NCBI RefSeq assembly: GCF_043643765.1
Contig: NZ_JBHZSP010000008.1
Span: forward strand, 1-64,000
Direction of reading: 5' to 3'
From: Marinomonas posidonica_A
GTDB taxonomy: Bacteria > Pseudomonadota > Gammaproteobacteria > Pseudomonadales > Marinomonadaceae
Length of the DNA: 64,000 nucleotides
Below the pieces are notes generated by a model that did no database searches, was not told where the DNA came from, and saw only the letters and a program-made list of their open reading frames with translations. A program made the position numbers and the translations under genes. Below are positions 35,939 through 45,469 of this stretch, piece by piece (the first letter of the stretch is position 1; the number at the start of each line of letters is the position of its first letter).

Positions 35939-37426
35939 ATGAAAAGCTATCAAGAATGGCAAGCACTCAAAGCCGCCATTACCTTGCCCAGCCAAGCCTA
36001 TATTAACGGCCAATTCTGCTCTGCTCAGCAGGGAGAAACCTTTGCTTGCATTAATCCTGCTGACGAAGCTGTGCTGACGCAGGTTGCTAGCTGCGATCAA
36101 GCCGACGTAGACCTTGCTGTACAAGCTGCCAAGGCGGCTTTTTCATCGGGCAGCTGGTCTCAAATGGCGCCAAACAAGCGCAAGCAAATATTACAAAAAT
36201 GGGCCGACTTGCTAACAGAACATGCCGATGAATTGGCCTTGATTGACACTTTAGATATGGGCAAATCCATTGCCGAAATGGTCTCTATTGATGTCCCAGA
36301 TTCAATCGATTGCTTACGTTGGTCAGCAGAGTGTATCGATAAACTATACGGTGAAATTGCGCCAACGAACGCCGACAATCTTGCCTTAATTAGCCGCGAA
36401 CCGGTTGGGGTAGTGGCCATCATTACGCCTTGGAACTACCCACTCATGATGGTCATGTGGAAAATTGCCCCAGCCTTGGCGGCAGGAAACAGCGTCATTT
36501 TAAAACCATCAGAGAAATCCCCATTAAGCGCTCTTCGCATTGCGGAATTAGCCACACAAGCAGGTGTACCCAATGGCGTACTCAATGTTTTACCTGGCTT
36601 TGGCCATACGACTGGCAAGGCATTGGCTTTGCATCATGAAATAGGCACTCTGGCCTTCACCGGCTCCAGTCGCGTTGCGGGTTTATTAATGCAATATGCT
36701 GGGCAATCCAATATGAAACGTGTTTGGCTTGAGGCCGGTGGCAAATCACCTTGTTTGGTGTTTGCCGACTGCAAAGACATCGCCGCCGCCGCAAAAGGGG
36801 CTGCAGCCGCTATTTTTTCCAACCAAGGAGAAGTCTGCATTGCTTGCTCACGTTTGTACGTAGAGGAAAGTATCAAACAAGACTTTATGGAAGCCCTATT
36901 AGCGGCGGCAAAACACTATATCCCTGGTGATCCTCTTGACCCAAACACCACCATGGGCCCTTTGGTTGATAAGGCGCAATTGGATACTGTAACGGGCTTT
37001 ATTGAATCCGCTTTGCAGCAAGGCGCCACATTGGAAATGGGTGGCGTTCCTGAGTATCAAAAAGGCCAAGGCTTTTACGCTCACCCTACCATCTTCTCAA
37101 ACGCCAATCATGATATGAGTTTTGTACAGGAAGAGATATTCGGCCCAGTGCTGGCGGTCATGACATTTGACAGCGAAGCCCAAGCCATTGCCTTAGCCAA
37201 CGATTCAAAATACGGCTTAGGCGCCTCCGTTTGGACACAAGATTTGTCTCGTGCTCATCGAGTCAGTCGTCAATTAGAAGCGGGCATGGTGTGGATCAAC
37301 ACTTGGGGAGATGGAGACAGTACCGTGCCATTTGGTGGTGTAAAAGCATCCGGTAATGGTCGAGATAAATCTTGGCATGCCTTAGAAAAATACACCGAAC
37401 TTAAAAACACTTGGATTCGTCTGTAA
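35939..37426 (+). CDS. puuC: Gamma-glutamyl-gamma-aminobutyraldehyde dehydrogenase
   Basis: 495 aa, aldehyde dehydrogenase class with PuuC-like features. It oxidises gamma-glutamyl-gamma-aminobutyraldehyde to gamma-glutamyl-GABA with NAD(P). Motifs: ITPWNYPLMM, FTGSSRVAGLL, LEAGGKSPCLVF with the catalytic Glu, FSNQGEVCIACSR with the catalytic Cys, and EEIFGPVLAVM. The chosen ATG follows AAAGGA; an earlier open stretch lies in the promoter. It is followed 71 bp later by puuB. Confidence 0.9.
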   Translation: MKSYQEWQALKAAITLPSQAYINGQFCSAQQGETFACINPADEAVLTQVASCDQADVDLAVQAAKAAFSSGSWSQMAPNKRKQILQKWADLLTEHADELALIDTLDMGKSIAEMVSIDVPDSIDCLRWSAECIDKLYGEIAPTNADNLALISREPVGVVAIITPWNYPLMMVMWKIAPALAAGNSVILKPSEKSPLSALRIAELATQAGVPNGVLNVLPGFGHTTGKALALHHEIGTLAFTGSSRVAGLLMQYAGQSNMKRVWLEAGGKSPCLVFADCKDIAAAAKGAAAAIFSNQGEVCIACSRLYVEESIKQDFMEALLAAAKHYIPGDPLDPNTTMGPLVDKAQLDTVTGFIESALQQGATLEMGGVPEYQKGQGFYAHPTIFSNANHDMSFVQEEIFGPVLAVMTFDSEAQAIALANDSKYGLGASVWTQDLSRAHRVSRQLEAGMVWINTWGDGDSTVPFGGVKASGNGRDKSWHALEKYTELKNTWIRL

Positions 37427-37497
37427 TCATCAAGTCATCACTTTCTTTCTTAGATTTATTTAAGCAAGCCAGAAGGCTTACTTTAAGGAGCGTTACC

Positions 37498-38781
37498 ATG
37501 TCATCTCCAGTTCACGCCAATTCTTATTATGCTGCGTCAGCAAATGACAAAGCATTACGTCCACAATTAAACGGTGAACAACGCTGTGATGTCTGCGTTG
37601 TTGGCGCCGGTTTTACCGGTATATCCACGGCGTTGAGTCTAGCGGAAAAAGGCAAACGCGTTATCGTCTTGGAAGGCAGTCGCATAGGATTTGGTGCCTC
37701 TGGTCGCAATGGTGGTCAAATTGTTAACAGCTTTAACCGCGACCTTGACTACATCACCCAACATTACGGCCAAGAGATTGGCAAAAAAATGGCAAAAATG
37801 GCGTTTGCAGGCTCCGAGCTAATACGTCAGCGCATTGCAAAATATGAAATTGATTGTGATTTGAAGCAAGGCAACATTTTTGCAGCCTGCAATCAAAAAC
37901 AATTCAATGAATTAAAAGCCAAAAAAGCCCTTTGGGAAGCCAATGGTCATCAAGAGCTTGAACTGTTAGATGCCGACAGCATTCAACAGCACATTGGCAC
38001 AGAACGCTATGTGGGTGGCTTACTAGACTACAAAGGTGGCCATATTCAGCCATTGAATTTGGTATTAGGCCAAGCACAAGCTTTCGAACAACTTGGCGGG
38101 ATTATTTATGAAGACTCCCAAGTGATCGAACTACAACAAGGACAACCAGGCAAAGTGATTACGGCACAAGGCCAAGTGATTGCTGACCAAATCGTTGTCG
38201 CAGGCAACGCTTATGTTTTCGGCTTATTACCTGAGATTGAAAAAAAGGCCATGCCATGCGGTACGCAAGTGATAGCAACTGAACCTTTACCCAAGGAAGT
38301 ACAAGAAAAGCTGTTGCCTAGTGATCGTTGTGTCGAAGACTGCAACTACTTATTAGACTATTTTCGCCTTTCAGGCGACGGGCGATTAATTTACGGCGGT
38401 GGCACAACCTATGGCGCACGTGATCCCGGTAAGATCGAGGCCATCATAGTGCCCAAAATGCTGAAAACCTTCCCTTACTTGAAAGGTGTCAACATTGATT
38501 ACGCTTGGACAGGTAACTTCTTGTTGACCATGATGCGCATGCCGCAAGTCGGTAAAATCGGTGACAACTTGTATTATGCGCAAGGCTATTCTGGTCATGG
38601 TGTCACCAACTCACACTTGATGGGAGAAATTTTAAGCGATGCAATTGAAGGAGATACCGACCGCTTTGATGTGTTTGCCAGTATGCCTCAATACCCTTTC
38701 CCCGGTGGTCGCATGTTAAGAGTGCCTTACACAGCGGTAGGTGCAGCCTATTACAATCTACGCGATAAACTCGGTATCTAA
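37498..38781 (+). CDS. puuB: Gamma-glutamylputrescine oxidase (FAD-dependent)
   Basis: 427 aa, DAO-family flavoprotein. It oxidises gamma-glutamylputrescine to the aldehyde, releasing ammonia and H2O2. The FAD motif is CVVGAGFTGISTALSLAEKGKRVIVLE, then GFGASGRNGGQIVNSFNRD, and near the C-terminus YYAQGYSGHGVTNSHLMGE. The ATG at 37498 follows AAGGAG; the longer open frame overlaps puuC and is rejected. It is the second gene of the puuCB unit and ends at a stem-loop. Confidence 0.9.
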   Translation: MSSPVHANSYYAASANDKALRPQLNGEQRCDVCVVGAGFTGISTALSLAEKGKRVIVLEGSRIGFGASGRNGGQIVNSFNRDLDYITQHYGQEIGKKMAKMAFAGSELIRQRIAKYEIDCDLKQGNIFAACNQKQFNELKAKKALWEANGHQELELLDADSIQQHIGTERYVGGLLDYKGGHIQPLNLVLGQAQAFEQLGGIIYEDSQVIELQQGQPGKVITAQGQVIADQIVVAGNAYVFGLLPEIEKKAMPCGTQVIATEPLPKEVQEKLLPSDRCVEDCNYLLDYFRLSGDGRLIYGGGTTYGARDPGKIEAIIVPKMLKTFPYLKGVNIDYAWTGNFLLTMMRMPQVGKIGDNLYYAQGYSGHGVTNSHLMGEILSDAIEGDTDRFDVFASMPQYPFPGGRMLRVPYTAVGAAYYNLRDKLGI

Positions 38782-38804
38782 GTCCAACGATACCGACAAA
38801 CTCA

Positions 38805-38846
38805 ACGAACAAAGCCTCACTCTGTCGGACTTTGTTCGTGTGTTTC
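38805..38846 (+). terminator. Probable terminator of puuCB
   Basis: ACGAACAAAG (38805-38814) pairs with CTTTGTTCGT (38830-38839), followed by GTGTTTCTCTCTTT. It lies within the 3' end of the convergent regulator gene. Confidence 0.6.
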
Positions 38847-39662
38847 TCTCTTTCCTCGATCCAACGCGTCCAGATGATTCAGAAATAAAGTGAAAATTTC
38901 CGATTGTGTCGAAGTGTCTAGACGGGCATGTATGTTTTTCCTGTGCACCTTAACGGTGCCAGCACTGATGCCTAATTGCTCGGCAATGGACTTGGAAGAG
39001 TGACCTTTTAGCAATAGCCCTAAAACCTCTTGTTCTCGGTCGGTTAACACACCTTGTCCGAAGGTCTTTAAGGCTTGCTTTAATGGGCCGGAACTGGGGG
39101 CACGTGTCGTGTATTCGTTGGCTTGAGCAAGCCAAAATTGACTGATTAACGCCTCTATTATGGGGAAAACCAGCTTTAAATTATTGAGCTCCGTTCGGCG
39201 AATAGACCCAACCGCACGTTTTCGCCCCAAAGACACCGCACAGGTTGTGGTTTTGTCTAAGTCCACAAGCAAATTAATTTCATCCACCAAATCAAAGTCT
39301 CGATAACAGGTTTGATAATATTCGGTTTCCTCAAATGAATCCGGTGACATTTCCACCAATCGATACACGCCTGGCGAGATATGTTGGCTAATGGCGTTAA
39401 ATAAGGGGTCTAGCAAATACGCCTGATTCAAGTACAAATCTAAGGTCGGCGTTTGTTGCGCAGGGTCACTTGGGTGCAACAAGATAGGCTTCAAACTTTT
39501 CTTATAAGTAACAATGACTATGGTATCAAAATAGCAAAGTTTGCGTAAAAAGGTTTCCAGAGCACTCATAAAACTCGGCACGCGCAAATGGCAGGTTAAG
39601 TTCGATAAATCCTTTATCAAATCTGGTAATTCCAATTGTCCGTGCAACGCGTTTTTTAACAT
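38817..39662 (-). CDS. LuxR-family transcriptional regulator
   Basis: 281 aa. The C-terminal HTH (about 215-275) is LTDREQEVLGLLLKGHSSKSIAEQLGISAGTVKVHRKNIHARL. The N-terminal two thirds have no receiver or autoinducer-type signature that I recognise. Such proteins often accompany amino-acid and polyamine catabolic genes. It sits between puuCB and puuA, so it is the best candidate regulator of the block. The start may be ATG 39662 or TTG 39668; GAGG is nearer to the TTG. Confidence 0.85.
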   Translation of the reverse strand: MLKNALHGQLELPDLIKDLSNLTCHLRVPSFMSALETFLRKLCYFDTIVIVTYKKSLKPILLHPSDPAQQTPTLDLYLNQAYLLDPLFNAISQHISPGVYRLVEMSPDSFEETEYYQTCYRDFDLVDEINLLVDLDKTTTCAVSLGRKRAVGSIRRTELNNLKLVFPIIEALISQFWLAQANEYTTRAPSSGPLKQALKTFGQGVLTDREQEVLGLLLKGHSSKSIAEQLGISAGTVKVHRKNIHARLDTSTQSEIFTLFLNHLDALDRGKRETHEQSPTE

Positions 39663-39803
39663 AATCAAATGACCTCATGGTCTGTTTTGGTGGTATCTCA
39701 GCGTTTCATTATGGTGCACTTATTCTCTGCATTTGCGAAGCAATTACCGCACCATTTTTAACTACTTATGCTTTTTATATTGGGCAAGACAGCATCGTCC
39801 TGC

Positions 39804-39933
39804 ATATACCCACTCGGGGATAGTTACTCATGCTATTTGCTCAAGGTAATGTGAATAACACAGAGAGAATTTACCCCGTTTACGGGGCAAAATAAAAGCT
39901 AACATTCGGCGAGTAAAAGACTCTCTCGGTTAG
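39804..39933. promoter_or_regulatory. Shared motifs and hairpin in the luxR/puuA spacer
   Basis: ATATACC-N5-GGGGATA at 39804-39822 and GACTCTCTCGGTTAG at 39919-39933 match the aguB/puuC spacer. Between them CCCCGT-TT-ACGGGG (39874-39887) forms a small hairpin. No ORF is credible in the 289-299 bp between the luxR-type gene and puuA. Confidence 0.55.
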
Positions 39934-39957
39934 ACTCATTTCACAAGAGAATTTTGT

Positions 39958-41292
39958 ATGTCGGATATGTATGAAGGGAACCATGAATTTGATCTGTTTA
40001 TTACCGATCTAAATGGTAATTTACGTGGTAAGCGCATTCCAGCCAGTGGCTTAAAAAGCGTCATGACTCAAGGCGTTAAACTGCCTCAATCGGTTATTGG
40101 CTTTGATCATTGGGGAGACGATGTGCTGGACAATGGTCTGGTGTTTGAAACAGGTGATAGTGATGGCATCTGCTTACCAGTTCACGATAAACCTATTCCT
40201 GTGCCATGGGCAGAATCGGAGCGTGATCAAGTTCTCGCCATGATGTACAACCCTGATGGTTCGGCTTTCTATCCGGACCCAAGACAAGTACTAACACGCA
40301 TCGTAGAGCGCTTTAAAGCATTAGGTTACACCCCTGTGGTTGCAACTGAGCTGGAATTTTATTTATTAGACGGTGAATCAGAAGCCAAACGCTGCCCATC
40401 TCCTCCTGTTATAACCGAAGGCAATGGCGTGCGTTTGAGCAAGACCGATTGCTATTCCATTGAAGAAATGGATGGCCTAGAGAGTTTCTTTGCCGAAGTT
40501 CGTGAAGCCTGCAAAACCCAAGGAATTCCTGCTGATACCATTATTTCCGAACTAGGCCCTGGCCAATTTGAAATCAACATGAAACACACTGACGATGCCG
40601 TTCAAGCAGCGGATCACGCCATTATGTTCAAGCGATTGATAAAAGGCGTAGCCCGCCAACACGATTTTGGCGCGTCTTTTATGGCCAAGCCCTATGCGGA
40701 CAAAAGTGGCAATGGTTTCCATGTACATTTCAGTCTGCTTGATCAACAAGGCAATAACGCCTTTAACAACCAAACAGACGAAGGCTCACCTCTGCTTAAA
40801 CAAGCCGTTGCGGGCTTACTCAATCATATGGCCGATTCCATGCTGGTGTTTGCCCCCCATTTGAACTCCTATCGACGTTTTCAAAATGGCGCTCATGCCC
40901 CTACTTTTGCGAGCTGGGGTTATGAGAACCGTACTGTTGCTGTGCGTATACCAGAAAGCGAGCATTTAGCACGACGCATTGAGCATCGTGTTGCGGGTGC
41001 CGACGCTAACCCTTATCTGGTTTTAGCCGCTGTGTTGGGCGCCGCTCTTCATGGTATTGAAAAGAAAATGTCGCCTCCAGCGCCCATTGAAGGCGATGCT
41101 TACGCCATGTCAGAACGCTTTGAGCATTTGCCCAATCGTTGGGAACTGGCCACCGAAGCCTTTCGCGACAGTAGCTTTATGCAGGCCTACTTAGGAGAAG
41201 AATTTGTGCGCGTTTTCAGCGCCGCGAAAGAGCAAGAACAAAACAAAATATACGGCCGCATTTCCAATGTGGAATATGAGGCCTACTTATAA
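39958..41292 (+). CDS. puuA: Gamma-glutamylputrescine synthetase (glutamine synthetase family)
   Basis: 444 aa, ATP-dependent ligation of glutamate to putrescine. Glutamine-synthetase fold pieces: VVATELEFYLLD, ISELGPGQFEINMKHTDDAV, FMAKPYADKSGNGFHVHFSL, APHLNSYRRFQNGAHAP and NRTVAVRIPESEHLARRIEHRVAGADANPYL. It starts FDLFITDLNGNLRGKRIP, typical of PuuA-like enzymes rather than GlnA. Context with puuB, puuC and a polyamine transporter supports the name. The AAGAGA before ATG is a modest ribosome binding site. Confidence 0.92.
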   Translation: MSDMYEGNHEFDLFITDLNGNLRGKRIPASGLKSVMTQGVKLPQSVIGFDHWGDDVLDNGLVFETGDSDGICLPVHDKPIPVPWAESERDQVLAMMYNPDGSAFYPDPRQVLTRIVERFKALGYTPVVATELEFYLLDGESEAKRCPSPPVITEGNGVRLSKTDCYSIEEMDGLESFFAEVREACKTQGIPADTIISELGPGQFEINMKHTDDAVQAADHAIMFKRLIKGVARQHDFGASFMAKPYADKSGNGFHVHFSLLDQQGNNAFNNQTDEGSPLLKQAVAGLLNHMADSMLVFAPHLNSYRRFQNGAHAPTFASWGYENRTVAVRIPESEHLARRIEHRVAGADANPYLVLAAVLGAALHGIEKKMSPPAPIEGDAYAMSERFEHLPNRWELATEAFRDSSFMQAYLGEEFVRVFSAAKEQEQNKIYGRISNVEYEAYL

Positions 41293-41316
41293 ACCGAACA
41301 AATAAAGTCCGCTAGA

Positions 41317-41331
41317 GACTCACTTTGTTAT
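41317..41331 (+). promoter_or_regulatory. Weak copy of the shared polyamine motif before the binding protein gene
   Basis: GACTCACTTTGTTAT matches 12 of 15 positions of the motif at 35868-35882. It lies 57 bp before the start codon of the binding protein gene. Confidence 0.35.
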
Positions 41332-41387
41332 GAACTATATCACAACCGGAACGCGTCAACTTAGTTGACATCACAGGAGACTTTATC

Positions 41388-42483
41388 ATGAAAAAAACCG
41401 CCCTTAACCTAATGCTAGTGGGATCCGTAGGCCTATTCAGCACAGTTAGCCATGCCGAGCAAGTGGTCAATATATACAACTGGTCTGACTACATGGCCCC
41501 AGGTGCGCTGGAAGGAAGCCTTTACCAAGCAAACTGGCATTAAGGTGAACTACGATGTGTACGACAGTAACGAAGTACTAGAGGCCAAATTGATGGCGGG
41601 CGGATCGGGATATGATGTCGTTATGCCCTCCAATTCCTTCTTTGAGCGTCAGGTCAAAGCAGGCGTTTATCAAAGCATCAACAAAAGCAAACTGACTAAC
41701 GCAGGCAATATCGATGCAACCCTAGCGAAACAAATCGAAAAACACGACAAAGGCAATGTGCACAACGTGCCTTACGCTTGGGGCACCATTGGCATAGGTT
41801 ACAACACCAAAATGATTGCTGAGCGTCTAGGAACTGATGAAATTAATTCTTGGGATGTCTTATTCAATCCAGCACTTGCTAGTAAGCTGGCTGATTGTGG
41901 TATTGCGGTATTGGATTCACCCGCAGAGATGATGTCTGTTGTTAATAATTATCGCGGCGTTGATCCAAACTCCGAAGACAAAGGCGAACTTGACGCGTCT
42001 ACTAAGTTGCTGTCTGCCACCCGAAACAACATCAAGTACTTCCATTCTAGCAAGTATATTTCCGATCTTGCTAATGGCGATATTTGTGTGGCCATCGGTT
42101 ATAACGGCGATATTTTGCAATCTCAGGGTCGAGCAGAAGAAGCTGGCCAAGGTGTAGATATTGCGTTCTCTATCCCAGAAGAAGGCACCTTAGTATGGTT
42201 TGACTTAATGGCCATACCTGCTGATGCACCACACCCAGAAGCGGCGTTGAAATTCATCGATTTTATCTTAACGCCTCAAGTGGCAGCCGACATTTCCAAC
42301 TATGTTTACTATGCTGTACCCAATACTGCTGCAACCCCCTTATTGGATGCAGAAGTAGTGAACAACAAAGGCATTTACCCAACCGACGAAGTAAAAACAA
42401 AACTCTATGTTCAGGTGGCTCATACGGCGCGCTTTGATCGCTCCTTGACTCGAGCTTGGACCAATATCAAAACCGGACGTTAA
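41388..42483 (+). pseudogene. Frameshifted polyamine ABC transporter substrate-binding protein (PotF/SpuD type)
   Basis: From ATG 41388 (after CAGGAGA) the frame reads a signal peptide ending in SHA and then EQVVNIYNWSDYMAPGALE, the canonical PotF/SpuD start. It then shifts into GSLYQANWH and stops. The rest of the protein (AFTKQTGIKVNYDVYDSNEV to TRAWTNIKTGR) is in another frame up to 42483. The break coincides with a 4-bp tandem duplication GAAGGAAG at 41511-41518. Deleting one GAAG restores a continuous family-like protein of about 363 aa. Without the signal peptide the downstream frame cannot be exported. Sequencing error or phase variation remain possible. Confidence 0.88.
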
Positions 42484-42499
42484 GTCGAACAAGGTTCTT

Positions 42500-42539
42500 T
42501 TGGGCAAAGTTCTTGCTTTGCCCAATGTGTTTTTATTTT
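42500..42539 (+). terminator. Stem-loop after the binding protein gene (attenuating)
   Basis: Perfect 10-bp stem TTGGGCAAAG/CTTTGCCCAA around TTCTTG, followed by TGTGTTTTTATTTT. The transporter genes continue 16 bp later, so it is probably a partial terminator. Confidence 0.75.
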
Positions 42540-42554
42540 GCTATTAGGTGAGTT

Positions 42555-43700
42555 ATGTCCGTAATTTCTACTAACCAGAGCACGTCACTACCCAGCTGGC
42601 GACAAGCCGACAGCACCCCATTTTTACAGATAGACAACGTCAGTAAGCAATTCGGTGATTTTACCGCCGTTAACCAAGTGTCCCTGGACGTTTATCAAAA
42701 CGAATTATTCTGTTTATTAGGCGGCTCAGGTTCCGGCAAAAGTACCCTACTCAGAATGTTGGCAGGGTTTGAACAGCCGTCGACGGGACGCATTTTAATC
42801 GATGGTGTCGACATGTCCTCCATTCCGCCATGGCAACGACCTGTCAACATGATGTTTCAGTCCTATGCACTATTTCCCCACTTAAGCGTCGAAGCGAATG
42901 TGGCATTTGGTTTACAACGTGAACGCTTAGGCAAAAATGAAATTCATCGCCGTGTTCGTGAAATGCTGGATATGGTGCAACTGGGGCATTTAGCAAAACG
43001 CAAACCTCATATGTTATCAGGTGGTCAACGACAACGTGTGGCACTAGCGAGAGCCTTAGTGAAAGAACCCAAACTGCTATTACTAGACGAGCCACTGGGC
43101 GCTTTAGACAAAAAACTGCGGGAAGAAACCCAATTTGAGCTGATCCGTATTCAAGAAGAATTGGGCATCACCTTTGTGGTGGTCACCCATGATCAAGAAG
43201 AAGCCATGACGCTTGCCACTCGCATTGGTGTCATGAACCAAGGCGATATCATCCAAACAGCAGAGCCACAAGAGGTTTACGAGTACCCAAGCAATCGCTT
43301 TGTAGCCCAGTTTATCGGCAATGTGAATTTGTTTGAGGGCCTAGTCGTCGAAGACGAACGCGACAGTGTCACCATTCAATGTGACGAGACACAAACACTG
43401 CTGCAAGTGAATCATGGCATCAGTTGCGCCCCAAACCAAAGTGTCAGCATCGCCATTCGTCCGGAAAAAATTCGTCTTCATCGAACGCCAATCGATAGCA
43501 AGGTAAATTCCGCGTCTGGAACCATTACTGACATTGCCTACATGGGCAGTCAATCGGTCTATAAGGTGCGTTTAGAATCGGGCAAGGAAGTGCGCATCAC
43601 GCAACCCAATATCATCAGAGACACCAGTGATCGACTGACTTGGGATGATTTCGTCTATCTTGACTGGGATGCTGACAGCAGCGTGGTACTCACCTCATGA
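42555..43700 (+). CDS. Polyamine ABC transporter ATP-binding protein (PotA/PotG type)
   Basis: 381 aa. Walker A is LGGSGSGKSTLLRM, Q-loop MMFQSYALFPHL, signature MLSGGQRQRVALARAL, Walker B LLLLDEPLGALDKKL, and H-loop VVTHDQEEA. A TOBE domain follows from about residue 290. Closest layout is PotG/SpuF of the putrescine importer. It overlaps the permease gene by 4 bp. Functional import would need a working binding protein, and the adjacent one is frameshifted. Confidence 0.92.
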   Translation: MSVISTNQSTSLPSWRQADSTPFLQIDNVSKQFGDFTAVNQVSLDVYQNELFCLLGGSGSGKSTLLRMLAGFEQPSTGRILIDGVDMSSIPPWQRPVNMMFQSYALFPHLSVEANVAFGLQRERLGKNEIHRRVREMLDMVQLGHLAKRKPHMLSGGQRQRVALARALVKEPKLLLLDEPLGALDKKLREETQFELIRIQEELGITFVVVTHDQEEAMTLATRIGVMNQGDIIQTAEPQEVYEYPSNRFVAQFIGNVNLFEGLVVEDERDSVTIQCDETQTLLQVNHGISCAPNQSVSIAIRPEKIRLHRTPIDSKVNSASGTITDIAYMGSQSVYKVRLESGKEVRITQPNIIRDTSDRLTWDDFVYLDWDADSSVVLTS

Positions 43701-44632
43701 TTAAAAATCCCCACATCAATGCTTTATTATTAAGGATTCGCCATAAAAGTCAGTCACTTTCACTGGGGCGTTGGCTGGTCATTTTGCTGCCCATGTTGTG
43801 GTTAGCGGCTTTCTTTTTCGTGCCCTTTTTGGTGGTGTTTAAGATCTCTCTGGCGGAAGCCATCATAGCGGTTCCACCTTATTCCCCTCTCATCGAATGG
43901 GATCCGGATAACGCGTATGCGACCTTAAAGATCACCTTAGGCAATTATCTGTTCCTGTTCGAATCACGGTTTTATCTGGACGCCTATTTAAGCTCGATTA
44001 AAATTGCGGCCATCTCAACCTTGTTTGCTTTACTGGTCGGTTTTCCCATTGCTTACCTGATCGCTCGCAGTGGCCCAACCATGCGAACCCTATTACTGGC
44101 ATTGGTCATTTTGCCTTTTTGGACTTCTTTTTTACTGCGTGTTTATGCATGGATGGCTTTGTTAAAGAAAAACGGTCCAGTCAATGATGTGCTCATGATG
44201 CTAGGCGTCATTGATCAGCCATTGCAAATCTTACAAACTGACTTCGCTGTCTATCTTGGTATTGTTTATACCTATTTGCCTTTTATGATTCTGCCGCTTT
44301 ATACCTGTTTAGAAAAAATGGATATGAATCTCATTGAAGCAGCACAAGACTTAGGTGCCAAACCTTATCAAGCCTTCTGTCTGATTACCTTGCCTTTGGC
44401 GAAACCTGGCATCATTGCAGGTTGTTTGCTGGTGTTTATTCCATCGGTTGGTGAATACGTCATTCCCGCCCTATTAGGCAGCTCGGAAACCTTGATGATA
44501 GGTCGCGTGTTGTGGGACGAATTTTTCTTAAATCGAGACTGGCCACTCGCCTCAGCGGTCGCTATTTTCATGTTAATTGTCCTCGTTGGCCCAATCATGT
44601 TTATGCGAAACGGCAACAAGGAGGCACTCTGA
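43697..44632 (+). CDS. Polyamine ABC transporter permease (PotH type)
   Basis: 311 aa, six membrane helices. The EAA loop is EAAQDLGAKPYQAFCLITLPLAKPGIIAG. The N-terminus has a long cytoplasmic lead and FVPFLVVFKISLAEA, typical of PotH/SpuG. Start overlaps the ATPase stop (ATGA) and the stop overlaps the next start (TGATG), so the three genes are translated in tight coupling. Confidence 0.92.
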   Translation: MIKNPHINALLLRIRHKSQSLSLGRWLVILLPMLWLAAFFFVPFLVVFKISLAEAIIAVPPYSPLIEWDPDNAYATLKITLGNYLFLFESRFYLDAYLSSIKIAAISTLFALLVGFPIAYLIARSGPTMRTLLLALVILPFWTSFLLRVYAWMALLKKNGPVNDVLMMLGVIDQPLQILQTDFAVYLGIVYTYLPFMILPLYTCLEKMDMNLIEAAQDLGAKPYQAFCLITLPLAKPGIIAGCLLVFIPSVGEYVIPALLGSSETLMIGRVLWDEFFLNRDWPLASAVAIFMLIVLVGPIMFMRNGNKEAL

Positions 44633-45444
44633 TGAAAAAGCAATCCACGAGCTTAAAGGTCACTGCAGGACTGGGCTTTTTGTTTCTTTACGCACCCATT
44701 ATTGCGCTCGTCATTTACAGCTTTAATGCCTCTAAACTGGTCACCGTTTGGGGTGGTTGGTCGCTGCAATGGTATGTGGCGTTATTTCAAAATGAACAAA
44801 TAATGAAAGCCGCTTGGGTGAGCTTAAAAATCGCCCTGATCAGTGCCACGCTTGCATCCGTGTTGGGAACGCTAGCGGGGTTTGTTCTCAGTCGTTTCCG
44901 TCGTTTTCGGGGTAAAACCCTCTTTGCGGGTTGGATTACCGCTCCTTTGGTTATGCCTGAAGTGATTACCGGACTGTCTTTGCTTCTGCTCTTTGTTGCC
45001 ATGGAAAGTCTTTTGGGTTGGCCTTCTGGACGTGGCACAACCACCATAGTGATCGCCCACACCACCTTTTGTATGGCGTATGTTGCTGTGGTAGTGCAAT
45101 CACGCTTAACCTCTTTGGACAGAAGCCTAGAAGAAGCGGCCATGGATTTAGGCGCCAAACCAACGAGCTTGTTTTTTCTGATTACCTTACCGTTAATTGC
45201 GCCTGCGATTTTGTCTGGCTGGTTGTTGTCTTTCACCTTATCATTAGACGACCTTGTCATCGCCAGCTTTGTTTCAGGGCCTGGTAACAGCACCTTGCCT
45301 ATGGTCATTTTCTCTAAAGTGAGACTGGGTGTCACACCTGAGATTAATGCCTTAGCCAGCTTAATGATTTTAATCGTTAGCCTTGCCGTGGTGGCGGCAA
45401 TCGTTATTATGCGTCGACAGAATCGATTGCACCCACCGTCTTAA
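44632..45444 (+). CDS. Polyamine ABC transporter permease (PotI type)
   Basis: 270 aa, six membrane helices. The EAA loop is EEAAMDLGAKPTSLFFLITLPLIAPAILSG. FNASKLVTVWGGWSLQWY is the typical PotI/SpuH start after TM1. The ATG at 44632 shares a base with the previous stop; an upstream open stretch lies inside the PotH gene. With PotH it forms the membrane channel of the importer. Confidence 0.92.
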   Translation: MKKQSTSLKVTAGLGFLFLYAPIIALVIYSFNASKLVTVWGGWSLQWYVALFQNEQIMKAAWVSLKIALISATLASVLGTLAGFVLSRFRRFRGKTLFAGWITAPLVMPEVITGLSLLLLFVAMESLLGWPSGRGTTTIVIAHTTFCMAYVAVVVQSRLTSLDRSLEEAAMDLGAKPTSLFFLITLPLIAPAILSGWLLSFTLSLDDLVIASFVSGPGNSTLPMVIFSKVRLGVTPEINALASLMILIVSLAVVAAIVIMRRQNRLHPPS

Positions 45445-45469
45445 GATATGTTTGAGGATGTATAAAAAC

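Noticed and set aside
39874..39887. Terminator at the CCCCGT/ACGGGG hairpin before puuA
   Set aside because: The stem is six pairs with a two-base loop and is followed by mixed sequence rather than a T run; noted only as part of the regulatory region.
41452..42483. Intact binding protein starting at ATG 41452
   Set aside because: The first 22 residues of that frame are a shifted reading of the real signal/start region, so the protein would lack a signal peptide; the frameshift explanation fits better.
44787..45335. 182-codon leftward open frame inside the PotI permease gene
   Set aside because: It lies wholly antisense to a clear permease gene, is Lys/Arg/Thr-rich as expected of an antisense shadow, and has no ribosome binding site.
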